The translations under genes and the position numbers were made by a program. From Pedobacter sp. UBA5917 (lineage in GTDB: Bacteria > Bacteroidota > Bacteroidia > Sphingobacteriales > Sphingobacteriaceae), in assembly GCF_002432345.1 (NCBI RefSeq), contig NZ_DJDT01000092.1:1-21801 (forward strand): a stretch of DNA of 21,801 nucleotides, in the 5' to 3' direction. Position 1 is the first letter of the stretch; each line of letters begins with the position of its first letter. Below the pieces are notes generated by a model. It had not been told where the DNA came from. It saw only the letters and a program-made list of their open reading frames with translations, and ran no database searches. Positions 7,692-15,619 of this stretch are shown here, one piece after another.

Positions 7692-8372
7692 TTATTGAAT
7701 AAGACCGAAATAAACTGCAATCGGCATGGCTGCGAAAAGGATCGAAATGATAATCGAATACCAAACGCCAGCTCCTTTAATAATACCATTATATTTTGAG
7801 TGGTTCCAGCCTAATGTTTGGAAAGCTGATGCAAAACCGTGTAACAGGTGATAGCATAAAGAGAACATAGCCAGAATATATACAACAACCCTTACCGGAT
7901 CCTGAAATTTTTCTTTCATTACCGCATAAAGATCTTCATGTCCGTTGGCATCAACGGTTGGAATACCGGTAAAACGTGATACTACCCAGAAATCTTTTAG
8001 GTGAACCACCAAAAAGATTAATAAAAGCGTACCCAACAAACCCATAGAACGGCTATACCATTTGCTATTTGCTTTACCATCGTTTACAGCATATTTAACA
8101 GGACGTGCTTTTTGATTTTGCAACGTTAAACGTAACGCCTGAAAAATGTGCACAAGCAAACCAATAAACAACACAACCTCGCCTGCCCGTATAGCCCAGT
8201 TGGTGGCCATAAAGTGTGCGCCTATGTTGAATGTTAAACCACCGTCGCTAATAAAAATTAAAGCATTAATACCGCAGTGTACAATTAAAAAAAGTATCAG
8301 GAACAAACCTGTAATACCCATGATGAATTTCTTCCCTATTGATGAAGAAAATGCATTTCCGAAACCACTCAT
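7692..8372 (-). CDS. sdhC: Succinate dehydrogenase cytochrome b subunit
   Basis: This 226-aa membrane anchor is of the b558 type that binds two haems and menaquinone. Five hydrophobic helices are visible, near residues 15-40, 62-85, 108-130, 160-182 and 202-224. Histidines at 32, 75, 124 and 175/178 lie within helices at positions expected for haem ligands in the class-B (Wolinella FrdC-like) family. A single anchor with five helices, rather than separate SdhC and SdhD, is normal for this class. The ATG at 8370-8372 follows a short leader from the predicted promoter at 8402-8409. It is the first gene of the operon, 17 bases before sdhA. Confidence 0.95.
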   Translation of the reverse strand: MSGFGNAFSSSIGKKFIMGITGLFLILFLIVHCGINALIFISDGGLTFNIGAHFMATNWAIRAGEVVLFIGLLVHIFQALRLTLQNQKARPVKYAVNDGKANSKWYSRSMGLLGTLLLIFLVVHLKDFWVVSRFTGIPTVDANGHEDLYAVMKEKFQDPVRVVVYILAMFSLCYHLLHGFASAFQTLGWNHSKYNGIIKGAGVWYSIIISILFAAMPIAVYFGLIQ

Positions 8373-8401
8373 TTGATTAGGATTTATATCTAAATTTCTT
8401 G

Positions 8402-8409
8402 CAAAAGTA
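8402..8409 (-). promoter_or_regulatory. Predicted -7 element of the sdhCAB promoter
   Basis: On the minus strand TACTTTTG matches the Bacteroidota -7 consensus TAnnTTTG exactly, about 30 bases upstream of the sdhC start. No convincing -33 TTG is seen at the usual spacing. Confidence 0.55.
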
Positions 8410-8576
8410 TCTAATTATGAGTTTAATTTATAAACGATTATGACAAAACAACGATAAAACATTTATTTAGAAACATTCTAAAGCATATTCGGAAATAATT
8501 GAAAGATTGGGAGGTTATTTATGGTTTCGATATATGATTGACATAAGAGTTAATGTGTTAACCATCAAAAAAACTC

Positions 8577-8681
8577 CGTCATCTCGAGCGAAGTGAAACG
8601 TAGCCGAGAGATCTATCTCGAGCTAGATCTCTCCCTGCCCGTAGCAGGCGGGCATTTCACTGCGTTCCAGTCGAGATGACG
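8577..8681. repeat. 105-bp palindromic intergenic element, CGTCATCTCGA family
   Basis: The ends are perfect 11-bp inverted repeats (CGTCATCTCGA at 8577-8587, TCGAGATGACG at 8671-8681). Inside are further hairpins: AGAGATCTA (8607-8615) with TAGATCTCT (8624-8632), and TGCCCG with CGGGCA around 8636-8653. AGTGAA near 8592 and TTCACT near 8656 also pair. It has no coding capacity. It is a REP/MITE-like element 54 bases upstream of the lipoprotein gene and within the 363-base gap between the divergent sdhC and lipoprotein genes, which is otherwise AT-rich with only the sdh promoter. Confidence 0.8.
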
Positions 8682-8735
8682 AAACTTTGAAAACAACTAA
8701 TCTTTTCGTTATACTGCATTACCAAACCAAAATCA

Positions 8736-9860
8736 ATGAAAAAGTACCTCTACATTATCACGCTACTTGCCTGCTTATTTACAGCCTGCGATCCTAAACC
8801 TGCTGTATTTAACCTTCAAAGCAAAAACTTTGGCCCCAATGCAGTAATCTCTATCCAAAGTTCAGAAAACAATGAGACGTTAAAAGCCGAAAATATCACC
8901 AACGGCAATCAAACATTCAAAATCAACATTCCTAAAAAAGGTTATGCAATATTAACAACACAAGACGGCGAAAATAAAGAGGAATACTATTTTTACCTCG
9001 ATAAGGGCAATTATAATGGTATCCTTGACGGGAAAAACACGAATACTTATCCATTAAAGAATGTTCCTACACCGGAAGGAGAAGAATTTATCGATTTTTA
9101 TAAGTTGAAAGAAAATATGGGCAAAAGCCTGTTTGATAGTTTAGCCATCGTAGAGCACGAGCTCGATATCGCCACACCTGGAAATATTGCAGAAAAGGCA
9201 AAAAATGCCGACATATGGAGGGAGAAAAAAAATCAATCCGAACTGGGGAATATTCAAGCCTTCGCCAAAAAGCATCCGAAATCTGAGGCAACTATCTTTT
9301 TACTGGATAGGTTTGGCAGAGCAGATTCGGAGACTAAAAAATACCTGTCTATTTTTAAAAGTCTGGATCCGGATGTTCAGGAAAGTAAAAAAGGCAAAAA
9401 ATTGCTAGCAGAAATTATGCAGGCCAACCAAATGATGGCCGGAAGCAAAATGCCAAACATTGAAGGGGAAACACCTGATGGAAAAAAGTTTGATCTAAGC
9501 GTATTAAAAAAGCTAAATCTCGTGATCTGTTGGGTTGCCTATAGCGGAAAAAGCAGAAAGAATAATCAGGTATTGGTTGATCTGTATGAAAAATATAAGC
9601 GGCAGAACGTAGAATTTATAGGTGTATCGTACGACAAAAACAAAGATAGCTGGGAAAAAATAATTAAAGCCGATAAACTTACCTGGCCTCAATATTCTGA
9701 CCTGTTGGGGGCGAAATCGTCAAATGCAAAAAACCTGAGCAATTATGACGCAACTTATTTCTTTTTAGTGGATAAAAACGGCACTGTACTCAGCAATAAC
9801 GACCTTTCGCTCGATTTTGTTGATAGTGAAATCAGCAAACATCTGGCCGGACGGGAATAA
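8736..9860 (+). CDS. TlpA/AhpC-like lipoprotein with thioredoxin fold but no CxxC
   Basis: This 374-aa protein is a predicted lipoprotein (signal with lipobox LFTAC, lipidated Cys near 18) in the periplasm or outer membrane. The N-terminal part (~20-120) resembles the DUF4369 domain that often precedes thioredoxin domains in Bacteroidota. A helical linker follows, then a TlpA-like thioredoxin fold from ~230 (GSKMPNIEGETPDGKKFDL, VEFIGVSYDKNKDSWEK, ATYFFLVDKNGTVL). In the active-site strand the usual WxxWCGPC is replaced by WVAYSGKS: Ser270 and Ser273 stand where the two redox cysteines should be. It is therefore unlikely to be a disulfide reductase and may bind or scaffold. It is transcribed alone. 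A weak promoter candidate (TTG 8687-8689, TATACTGC 8710-8717) lies upstream and a shared terminator downstream. The fold assignment is firm, the function unknown. Confidence 0.85.
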   Translation: MKKYLYIITLLACLFTACDPKPAVFNLQSKNFGPNAVISIQSSENNETLKAENITNGNQTFKINIPKKGYAILTTQDGENKEEYYFYLDKGNYNGILDGKNTNTYPLKNVPTPEGEEFIDFYKLKENMGKSLFDSLAIVEHELDIATPGNIAEKAKNADIWREKKNQSELGNIQAFAKKHPKSEATIFLLDRFGRADSETKKYLSIFKSLDPDVQESKKGKKLLAEIMQANQMMAGSKMPNIEGETPDGKKFDLSVLKKLNLVICWVAYSGKSRKNNQVLVDLYEKYKRQNVEFIGVSYDKNKDSWEKIIKADKLTWPQYSDLLGAKSSNAKNLSNYDATYFFLVDKNGTVLSNNDLSLDFVDSEISKHLAGRE

Positions 9861-9878
9861 GCAAAACCTCGTTCCACA

Positions 9879-9911
9879 AAAAAAGTCCCGGTTTGCACCA
9901 GGACTTTTTAC
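9879..9911. terminator. Bidirectional terminator between the lipoprotein gene and the cold-shock gene
   Basis: AAAAAGTCC and GGACTTTTT arms, extended inward by GGT/ACC after one mismatch, form a hairpin flanked by A and T runs. It lies between two convergent genes and can serve both. Confidence 0.85.
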
Positions 9912-9932
9912 GATTTATGTGTTCGAGTTTTC

Positions 9933-10124
9933 TTAAGCTACTTTTACATTTACCGCGTTTAGGCCTTTTCTACCTTCTTCTACATCGTAGTTTACGGTAT
10001 CATTCTCGCGAATGTTATCGATTAAGCCTGAAGCATGAACAAAAATTTCGGCATCACCATTAGATGGTACGATAAATCCGAAACCTTTAGTTTCATTAAA
10101 AAATTTTACTGTTCCTTGTTGCAT
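9933..10124 (-). CDS. Cold-shock domain protein (CspA family)
   Basis: This 63-aa protein is a complete cold-shock domain, a small beta-barrel that binds single-stranded RNA and DNA and loosens mRNA structure. Both RNA-binding motifs are present: KGFGFI (13-18) and IFVHAS (27-32). The start MQQGTVKFFN is canonical. It is monocistronic, with a very good Bacteroidota promoter just upstream (10147-10176) and a short leader of roughly 15-20 bases. That is much shorter than the long thermosensitive leader of E. coli cspA, so cold regulation by that mechanism is unlikely. It shares a terminator with the convergent lipoprotein gene. Confidence 0.97.
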   Translation of the reverse strand: MQQGTVKFFNETKGFGFIVPSNGDAEIFVHASGLIDNIRENDTVNYDVEEGRKGLNAVNVKVA

Positions 10125-10146
10125 TATATTGTATTTTAATTTGCAC

Positions 10147-10176
10147 CAAAGATAGAGTTAAATACCTATAGATCAA
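10147..10176 (-). promoter_or_regulatory. Consensus Bacteroidota promoter of the cold-shock gene
   Basis: On the minus strand, TTG (10174-10176), a 19-base spacer and TATCTTTG (10147-10154) match the -33 TTG / -7 TAnnTTTG consensus perfectly, about 22 bases upstream of the start codon. It is the clearest promoter in the window. Confidence 0.8.
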
Positions 10177-10235
10177 TTTTTTATTTTTTTTATTTAAATA
10201 TCTGCTAAATATATTGACTATATGCCTTTTAGACG

Positions 10236-10859
10236 CTATTTAGCCGCACGGTTTACCCCATCTGTGCTCGACGTATCGCCCGGTTTTATCAATAATGCAC
10301 GTTCAAAACTGCCCTTTGCCTCTGCTTTTCTGCCTGAAAAAAGCAAAGACCAGCCCAACATGTGATTACCATCATAATCAAACGGGTACAACGCGACAAC
10401 TTTTGCAAAGTACTTCGATGCGGCAGCGTACTGCTTTCTGTTATAAATGATAATCCCTGCCCAATAGTTGGCCTGCGTGTTCTGCGGATCGATTTTAAGG
10501 ATACTGCTATACTGCTCCAGTACCTTTTCCCAGTTACCTGAAAGGGATAACGGTTTTATTAAGCCAAATTTCGCTTCAACCGCATTCGGCCGGGCATTTA
10601 TGGCCCTGTTATAATAATTTTGTGATGCGGTATAATTTTTTGCGAGATAATATAACCACCCGATGCGGAGATTGACTTCATAATTGTTTTCAGTATAAAA
10701 AGGCATTACATCACTAATAGCCTCGGTATAATTCTTTTTGCTCTCTTCGTTATAACTGTTCTGAAAAGCTTTTTGTAAAGCCGCATTGGTTTGTCCACTT
10801 ACCTCCAAAACAGATAAGCCAAGCATTGCAAATACGGTAAATTGTTTTAAAAATTCCAT
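10236..10859 (-). CDS. Secreted tetratricopeptide-repeat protein
   Basis: This 207-aa protein has an N-terminal signal sequence (MEFLKQFTVFAMLGLSVLEVSGQ) and is otherwise made of about four to five TPR helix pairs (NYTEAISDVMPFY, NYTASQNYYNRAINARPNAVEAKFG, NWEKVLEQYSSILKIDPQNTQANYW, QYAAASKYFAKVVALYPFD, RKAEAKGSFERALLIKPGD). TPRs are protein-binding scaffolds, so this is a probable periplasmic partner of the outer-membrane protein encoded just upstream, whose gene it overlaps by 13 bases. It is the last gene of the minus-strand run. No hairpin terminator was found in the AT-rich stretch downstream, where the cold-shock promoter lies. Confidence 0.88.
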   Translation of the reverse strand: MEFLKQFTVFAMLGLSVLEVSGQTNAALQKAFQNSYNEESKKNYTEAISDVMPFYTENNYEVNLRIGWLYYLAKNYTASQNYYNRAINARPNAVEAKFGLIKPLSLSGNWEKVLEQYSSILKIDPQNTQANYWAGIIIYNRKQYAAASKYFAKVVALYPFDYDGNHMLGWSLLFSGRKAEAKGSFERALLIKPGDTSSTDGVNRAAK

Positions 10860-11989
10860 GTAATGCCTCCGTTTATTGAGTGTTGTAAGTAGTTAAATTT
10901 AAATATATTATCGGATTTACGTTCAAATGTATAACTCAAACCTAAAAGTAGGTGGTGTTTTAACAAAAAATAACAATTTGCCCCGGCCTTAAACTTCGTT
11001 TTATCAAAGCCGTTATAAATATACAAAGCATCGGCCTCGGCATAATTGTATTGATTGCCCAAGGTAACCACGCCCTCCAGCCATAAATTGTGCATGGGCT
11101 TAACCCCAAACAACTGCTGGAAAACCAGGTTATTTTCTTGAAGCACATTAACCAGTGAAAAACGGCTGATGCTATAAAAATTTAAATTACCAGATATATA
11201 TTTAACAAACTTTAAATCGTACTGCCTTGTTTTTTCATCGCCGATCTGCGATTGCACAAAATCTCCCTGTATGTCGCTACCATTACCTGCATATTTAATC
11301 CCTGCCAAAACAGCGTTGTTCTGATAAACCAACTGCCTCAAAGTCGATCGCATGTAATGATAGGCCCCGATAAAACTGATTCTTCTGAAAGGGGTAAAAT
11401 TGAGCTTGGCGTAATACCCCGGCTGACTGATGTTATCGTTATGGATAGGTTGGTTATAATAAGAATAGGAGGCAGATAAATTAAGTTTATAGGCCAGCCT
11501 CATATCAATAAAAGCCCGGGAGAATGTCGAGTTTCCACGTTCATAAATATTGGTAAACTTTATTCCGCTTTCGGCACCAACATCGGTTAACTTAAAAGAA
11601 CGGATTTTCTCCCCTTCTACCACATTACTATCTAAATGCGAAGCTAAGTAACCTGCATTTTCATCGCGGTTTAAATAGGCATTGCATAAATAAGCGTAAT
11701 AAAGCGCAATCTGATTGTGTTTATCATGATCTAAAACTTTATTATACTGGGTTAACGCTTCAACATAATTCTCCCTTACAAAATTGGCATAAGCTATCCG
11801 CAAACGTAATAAAGGAAAATCTTCGCCATTATTTAATGCATTTTTTCCATAAGTAACCAGTTTTTGCCACTCAGAAGCATTAAAAAGTGCTAATGAGATA
11901 CTGTCTGTTTTCTGATAAGAAGTTTGCGCTTTACCAATTGTTACCAAAACAATTAAAAGCAGCGCGGTTAAACCAAGCCTGTTTCCCAT
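10847..11989 (-). CDS. TPR plus outer-membrane beta-barrel protein (possibly YaiO-like)
   Basis: This 380-aa protein has a signal peptide (about MGNRLGLTALLLIVLVTIGKAQ), TPR-like helices to about residue 115 (DFPLLRLRIAYANFVRENYVEALTQYNKVLDHDKHN), and a C-terminal region of alternating hydrophobic strands. It ends in an aromatic residue (GGITWNF), typical of outer-membrane barrels. TPR followed by a small barrel resembles YaiO-family proteins, but I am not certain of that family. The gene overlaps the upstream urea-transporter/M23 gene by 22 bases and the downstream TPR gene by 13, so the three are likely made together. It may form an outer-membrane port or anchor for the system encoded upstream (inference). 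Confidence 0.82.
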   Translation of the reverse strand: MGNRLGLTALLLIVLVTIGKAQTSYQKTDSISLALFNASEWQKLVTYGKNALNNGEDFPLLRLRIAYANFVRENYVEALTQYNKVLDHDKHNQIALYYAYLCNAYLNRDENAGYLASHLDSNVVEGEKIRSFKLTDVGAESGIKFTNIYERGNSTFSRAFIDMRLAYKLNLSASYSYYNQPIHNDNISQPGYYAKLNFTPFRRISFIGAYHYMRSTLRQLVYQNNAVLAGIKYAGNGSDIQGDFVQSQIGDEKTRQYDLKFVKYISGNLNFYSISRFSLVNVLQENNLVFQQLFGVKPMHNLWLEGVVTLGNQYNYAEADALYIYNGFDKTKFKAGANCYFLLKHHLLLGLSYTFERKSDNIFKFNYLQHSINGGITWNF

Positions 11990-14121
11990 TTTACTTTTAA
12001 TGTTTTGTTCTTATAAAGAAAATCTATGCTTTCTATTCCTTTATCATTAAGATGGATTTCGGCATTCAGCAAAACCTCATCATGGCCAAAAACCTGTTTT
12101 TTTGTTTCAATATTGATGGTCAAGCCGTCATTTTTAGGTTTGATATCGTTGGAATAGGTGTGTTGTGTAAAAATAAAAAACGGAGCAAACAGGTCCCGAA
12201 GCCAGAGTGAAGGTTTAAACCTTTCTGCATCCCTGGCGTAATAATCCTTAACCTGATGTGCCGAAAAATTGATCTTGTAAGCAGCCTGATAAAAAAGGAA
12301 CAGAATTGACTTTCTATCACCATAAAATCTGGTAAAGTAGAACACGTTTGCATTGTTTACAAAATAAGCTACAGCCTGGTTTTCGCGACAGTAAAAATAA
12401 GTTGAGCCAAGGTTATCGGCAAACACTTCCCAGGTTTCTTTATTTCCCCGGTCATCTGTTACCAGATTGATATATCCAGGTTCAAAATGAAAAGCATTTT
12501 TTAAATAAGGATTGATTTCGGGCTTTTGAATGGTTTCGCCTTTTTTAGGGATTTCGAAAGATTTTAAGACCTGATTATTTTCCGACGCATAGTAGGCAAA
12601 TGGATAAGAGAGGGTTTTAGAACCGATATACGGTGTAGATTGCACCTGAAAATGCAGATGCGGTTCTGGTGAACGACCGGAATTTCCACATAAACCGATA
12701 ATATCGCCCTGTTTTACCAGATCACCAGCCTTCACTTTTATGCTGTTTTTCTTTAAATGAGAAACTTTACTATATAAATGTTCTGTATGCTTAACAACGA
12801 TGGTATTTCCCCAATTCTGCTCCAGGTTAACCTGCCCGATAACGTTATCATCAATATGGTTGATCACTTCCTGAACAATCCCATCGCCGGCCGCCAAAAC
12901 AGGTTTGTTAAAGCAATAATAATCTTCAGGTTTTATCCCCGGCAAATTATAACTTTTACCATCCATATCTTCGAGCACAAAATCGAGTGCATGCTGCCAG
13001 TCGCTTTTATGGGTAATTTCGCCCTGATAACCTTGCGAAACCGTCCACGCGCCCATAAATGGCAGGCTTAAGTTGAAATATTGAAAATCTTTAAGCCGCG
13101 CTTTTCCGCTTAAAAACTGATAGAAATTGGTTTCGGGCGAATAATTCTGAAATGTGGTAAGCTGTAGTTTCTGAGGGTTTTTCCTCAACATAAAAAAATA
13201 AAGCAAACCTATGGTGATTAAACAGAAAGGCATAGAAAACACGGGGAGATTATAAAATCCCAGCAACCTCGAAAGCGCATTTAATACCAAAAAAGTAAAA
13301 GGCATAACCACAATTGCCCATGCATAAGACCGCCATGACGGAATGAGGAAAAAGCCACCAATGGCGCAGCTCACCATCATAAAATTTGCACCCAGGTAAT
13401 AATTGCTGATGCCATCTGGATAGGTTCCGGTGAGGTGGTTAACAAAACACGCTGTTACGAAACCGATCAGCAATAAACTAAAACCAATACGCGAATGGAT
13501 AAAAACACCGATGCTAATTAATATTCCGGCTAATACACTGTTCTGAAATAACACGGCACTTACCGACCTGAAGAAAAGCAATACGTAAGCTGGTACATTT
13601 AAGTTGTCGAAAAAATGGCAAAGTTTGGTAAAATGAGATGGTGCACCGGTATTGAGCTCAAACAGTAACGAACTGCTTTTTTGCACTAATCCCATTCCCT
13701 GATAACCACTAGCTGCGATCAACACGAGCCAAAACGTGATAATAAATGGGATAGACAATGTTGGCAGGCCGTATTTACCCAAAAATGAAAGCAAATTAAC
13801 ACTTAACACTACACAAAGCAGGCATGCTGCCGATAACCATAGCCAAAAAGTAGAATTAAAACTAAAGAAAGTTCCAAAACCGATCCCCAGTAAAAGCGAA
13901 TTAAAGGTATATAAACCGGTTTTAATGTCCTCTTTGTTGAAGCCTAAAGCACTTACCAATATCAATGATGCCAAAACACTGATCAACCCTGTAAGCCCAG
14001 CATTAAAATTGAACATGGAAACTATAAACAATAGCACACCCAAAATCTCATTCTTCGAAAAGAACAAAACCGCATAGCTGTTTAAAGCTGAACTGATGTA
14101 ATATTGCAGGTGTTTTTTCAA
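11968..14121 (-). CDS. Urea-transporter-like membrane protein fused to an M23 peptidase domain
   Basis: This 717-aa fusion begins at TTG (14119-14121). No earlier start exists, as an in-frame TAG lies two codons upstream, and the next ATG (residue 36) would remove the first conserved helix of the transporter. Residues ~1-315 are about ten hydrophobic segments in two similar halves, with the duplicated urea-transporter signatures LPTLSIPF (119-126) and LPVFSMPF (292-299) and the TFNSLLLGIGFG region (72-83). Residues ~360-510 are an M23 (LytM/lysostaphin-like) domain with HALD (377-380), VSHL (His455) and PHLHF (His488, His490), so zinc ligands are present, though His-to-Asp spacing is one residue shorter than the usual HxxxD. 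The last ~200 residues are unassigned. M23 enzymes cut peptidoglycan cross-bridges, which would put this domain outside the inner membrane. The gene lies 30 bases after the decarboxylase and overlaps the outer-membrane protein gene by 22. Confidence 0.88.
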   Translation of the reverse strand: MKKHLQYYISSALNSYAVLFFSKNEILGVLLFIVSMFNFNAGLTGLISVLASLILVSALGFNKEDIKTGLYTFNSLLLGIGFGTFFSFNSTFWLWLSAACLLCVVLSVNLLSFLGKYGLPTLSIPFIITFWLVLIAASGYQGMGLVQKSSSLLFELNTGAPSHFTKLCHFFDNLNVPAYVLLFFRSVSAVLFQNSVLAGILISIGVFIHSRIGFSLLLIGFVTACFVNHLTGTYPDGISNYYLGANFMMVSCAIGGFFLIPSWRSYAWAIVVMPFTFLVLNALSRLLGFYNLPVFSMPFCLITIGLLYFFMLRKNPQKLQLTTFQNYSPETNFYQFLSGKARLKDFQYFNLSLPFMGAWTVSQGYQGEITHKSDWQHALDFVLEDMDGKSYNLPGIKPEDYYCFNKPVLAAGDGIVQEVINHIDDNVIGQVNLEQNWGNTIVVKHTEHLYSKVSHLKKNSIKVKAGDLVKQGDIIGLCGNSGRSPEPHLHFQVQSTPYIGSKTLSYPFAYYASENNQVLKSFEIPKKGETIQKPEINPYLKNAFHFEPGYINLVTDDRGNKETWEVFADNLGSTYFYCRENQAVAYFVNNANVFYFTRFYGDRKSILFLFYQAAYKINFSAHQVKDYYARDAERFKPSLWLRDLFAPFFIFTQHTYSNDIKPKNDGLTINIETKKQVFGHDEVLLNAEIHLNDKGIESIDFLYKNKTLKVKWETGLV

Positions 14122-14137
14122 CTTCTATTGTCATTTC

Positions 14138-14170
14138 AAAGAAGTCAAGTTTTAAAAACTTGACTTCTTT
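14138..14170. repeat. Perfect 16-bp inverted repeat at the decarboxylase stop codon
   Basis: AAAGAAGTCAAGTTTT (14138-14153) and its exact reverse complement (14155-14170) flank a single A. The element encodes the last residues and stop of the decarboxylase gene and ends 17 bases before the TTG start of the next gene. One arm recurs at 19647-19665, so it looks like an inserted repeat element. Lacking a T-run on the minus strand it is not a classical terminator, but it could attenuate transcription or protect the mRNA 3' end. Confidence 0.8.
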
Positions 14171-15510
14171 ATTAAGTATTCGGGCACTTCCTCCATCATT
14201 TCTAAATAGGCCAATGTTTCGGGTTTTCTGATCTGGTGGCTTTTTCCCTGCATATCGATTAAGACTACCGCTGGTCTCATATTGATAAACTGCATCCACT
14301 GGGTCATGTTATAGGCACCAACTTTATGCACCACTACCTGATCTCCGCGTTCCAAAAGTGGCAACGTAATGCTTTCGCGTACCACATCGATATTCATACA
14401 CAGCGGACCGAATAAAACCGTTTCTTCGGTATATTGACCAGCTTCTTTAGCCACGCTGATTTTATGGTCGTACCAATTGGAAGTGAATAAAATATTAATA
14501 CCAAAATCGAGAATGGTTGCCCGCCTGCCATCGCTTAGGCGTTTATTGGCCAGTACACTTCCGATTAGATAACCGGCATCATCAATAAGCACTCTCCCAC
14601 TTTCTAAAATCAACAGCGGAAGTTCATCCGCAGCAAAACCAAAATTTAAAATGGTACCGGTAATGGCTTCTGCAAAATCTTCTACAGATGGAACGGTATC
14701 AACCCCTGGCAGGTAAGCCCCTTTTAACGTATTGATTGAAGGAAAACCTCCGCCTAAATCTAAATATTGAACAGGGTTTTGCAATTCTGTTTTGCAGCGC
14801 ATGGCCAGATCGCAAAGTTTTGTTGCAGCTACCGAATAAGCAGTGGTTGATAACATAAAAGTACCGATATGGCAATGCAACCCCACTAACTCTAAATGTT
14901 CTGCCGCAACAATTTTGTTTATCGCTGCCCAGGCCTGACCATTTTCGTAATTAAAGCCAAAGCGATCCCATATGGGATAAACGCCGGTATCGAAATTAAC
15001 CCTAATGGCAACTTTCGCTTTTTTATTGATGCGTTTGCAGACATCGATCAATAAATAAAGTTCATCATAATGATCGATATGGATCAACGAGTGGTTTTCT
15101 ATAGCAAGAATTAAATCGGCCTCTTTTTTATCCGGTCCGTTAAAGATAATCTGATTACCAGACACGCCATTACCCAAGGCTTTATGGTATTCGAAACCCG
15201 AAACTACTTCTGCCCAGCTCCCTTCCTGATGAAAAATTCTGCAAACCGCATTTAAATAATTGGTTTTATAACTCCAGGCAAACTGAACTTTTGGATAACG
15301 TGTTTTAAACGAACGCACCGCAGCCTGATAATTACGCCTGATCTGCTTCTCTGATAATACAAAAACCGGCGAGCCATATTGCTCCACCAAACTCTTAACC
15401 GGAACACCATCAATCGCTTCAACAGGATCGAAATCAGTGCGGGTACCAAACTTGTTCATCAGTCCGGTATTCATTTTCCTTATGGTTGGTCGTTCGTATT
15501 TTTGTTTCAT
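14152..15510 (-). CDS. PLP-dependent decarboxylase, fold type III (LysA/ornithine-decarboxylase-like)
   Basis: This 452-aa enzyme belongs to the alanine-racemase-fold decarboxylases, which remove CO2 from diaminopimelate, ornithine, lysine or related amino acids. Visible hallmarks are the PLP lysine in WSYKTNY (Lys82), LHCHIG (His212/214), the phosphate-binding glycines in LDLGGGFPSI (253-255), LESGR (Glu303), GPLCMNID (Cys371, the partner-subunit catalytic Cys) and VGAYN (399-401). All are intact, so activity is likely. The motifs deviate slightly from LysA (WSYKTN for YAVKAN, ESGR for EPGR), arguing for a substrate other than diaminopimelate. It is a neighbour of an ATP-grasp ligase and a PqqD-like protein rather than of lysine-pathway genes. 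A start a few codons inside (second Met, residue 13) is possible. The C-terminus is formed by an inverted-repeat element (14138-14170). Confidence 0.9.
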   Translation of the reverse strand: MKQKYERPTIRKMNTGLMNKFGTRTDFDPVEAIDGVPVKSLVEQYGSPVFVLSEKQIRRNYQAAVRSFKTRYPKVQFAWSYKTNYLNAVCRIFHQEGSWAEVVSGFEYHKALGNGVSGNQIIFNGPDKKEADLILAIENHSLIHIDHYDELYLLIDVCKRINKKAKVAIRVNFDTGVYPIWDRFGFNYENGQAWAAINKIVAAEHLELVGLHCHIGTFMLSTTAYSVAATKLCDLAMRCKTELQNPVQYLDLGGGFPSINTLKGAYLPGVDTVPSVEDFAEAITGTILNFGFAADELPLLILESGRVLIDDAGYLIGSVLANKRLSDGRRATILDFGINILFTSNWYDHKISVAKEAGQYTEETVLFGPLCMNIDVVRESITLPLLERGDQVVVHKVGAYNMTQWMQFINMRPAVVLIDMQGKSHQIRKPETLAYLEMMEEVPEYLIKKSSF

Positions 15511-15531
15511 TGTTTTAGCGTTAATTTGTGT

Positions 15532-15601
15532 AGTATCAAGTGGTGAGTAGCGAGTATCAAGATGTCAGTATCAAGAGATAAGTATCGAGTATCAAGACAA
15601 G
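15532..15601. repeat. Degenerate 7-nt-register tandem array, AGTATCA type
   Basis: Ten consecutive 7-base units all begin with AG and keep phase throughout. Five are of the form AGTATCA or AGTATCG and the others vary in the last five bases. It occupies about half of the 143-base spacer between the ATP-grasp and decarboxylase genes. Confidence 0.8.
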
Positions 15602-15619
15602 CTTTTCTCGCGATAGTCA

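Noticed and set aside
7675..7764. 30-codon N-terminal extension of sdhA
   Set aside because: It overlaps the sdhC coding region and is not flavoprotein-like. The ATG at 7672-7674 gives the normal N-terminus and a 17-base gap.
10125..10235. Long structured cold-shock leader or riboswitch upstream of the cold-shock gene
   Set aside because: The consensus promoter leaves only about 15-20 bases of leader, too short for such an element.
14048..14299. 83-codon minus-strand frame across the decarboxylase/transporter junction
   Set aside because: It overlaps the ends of two well-supported genes in another frame and spans the inverted repeat. It is a shadow.
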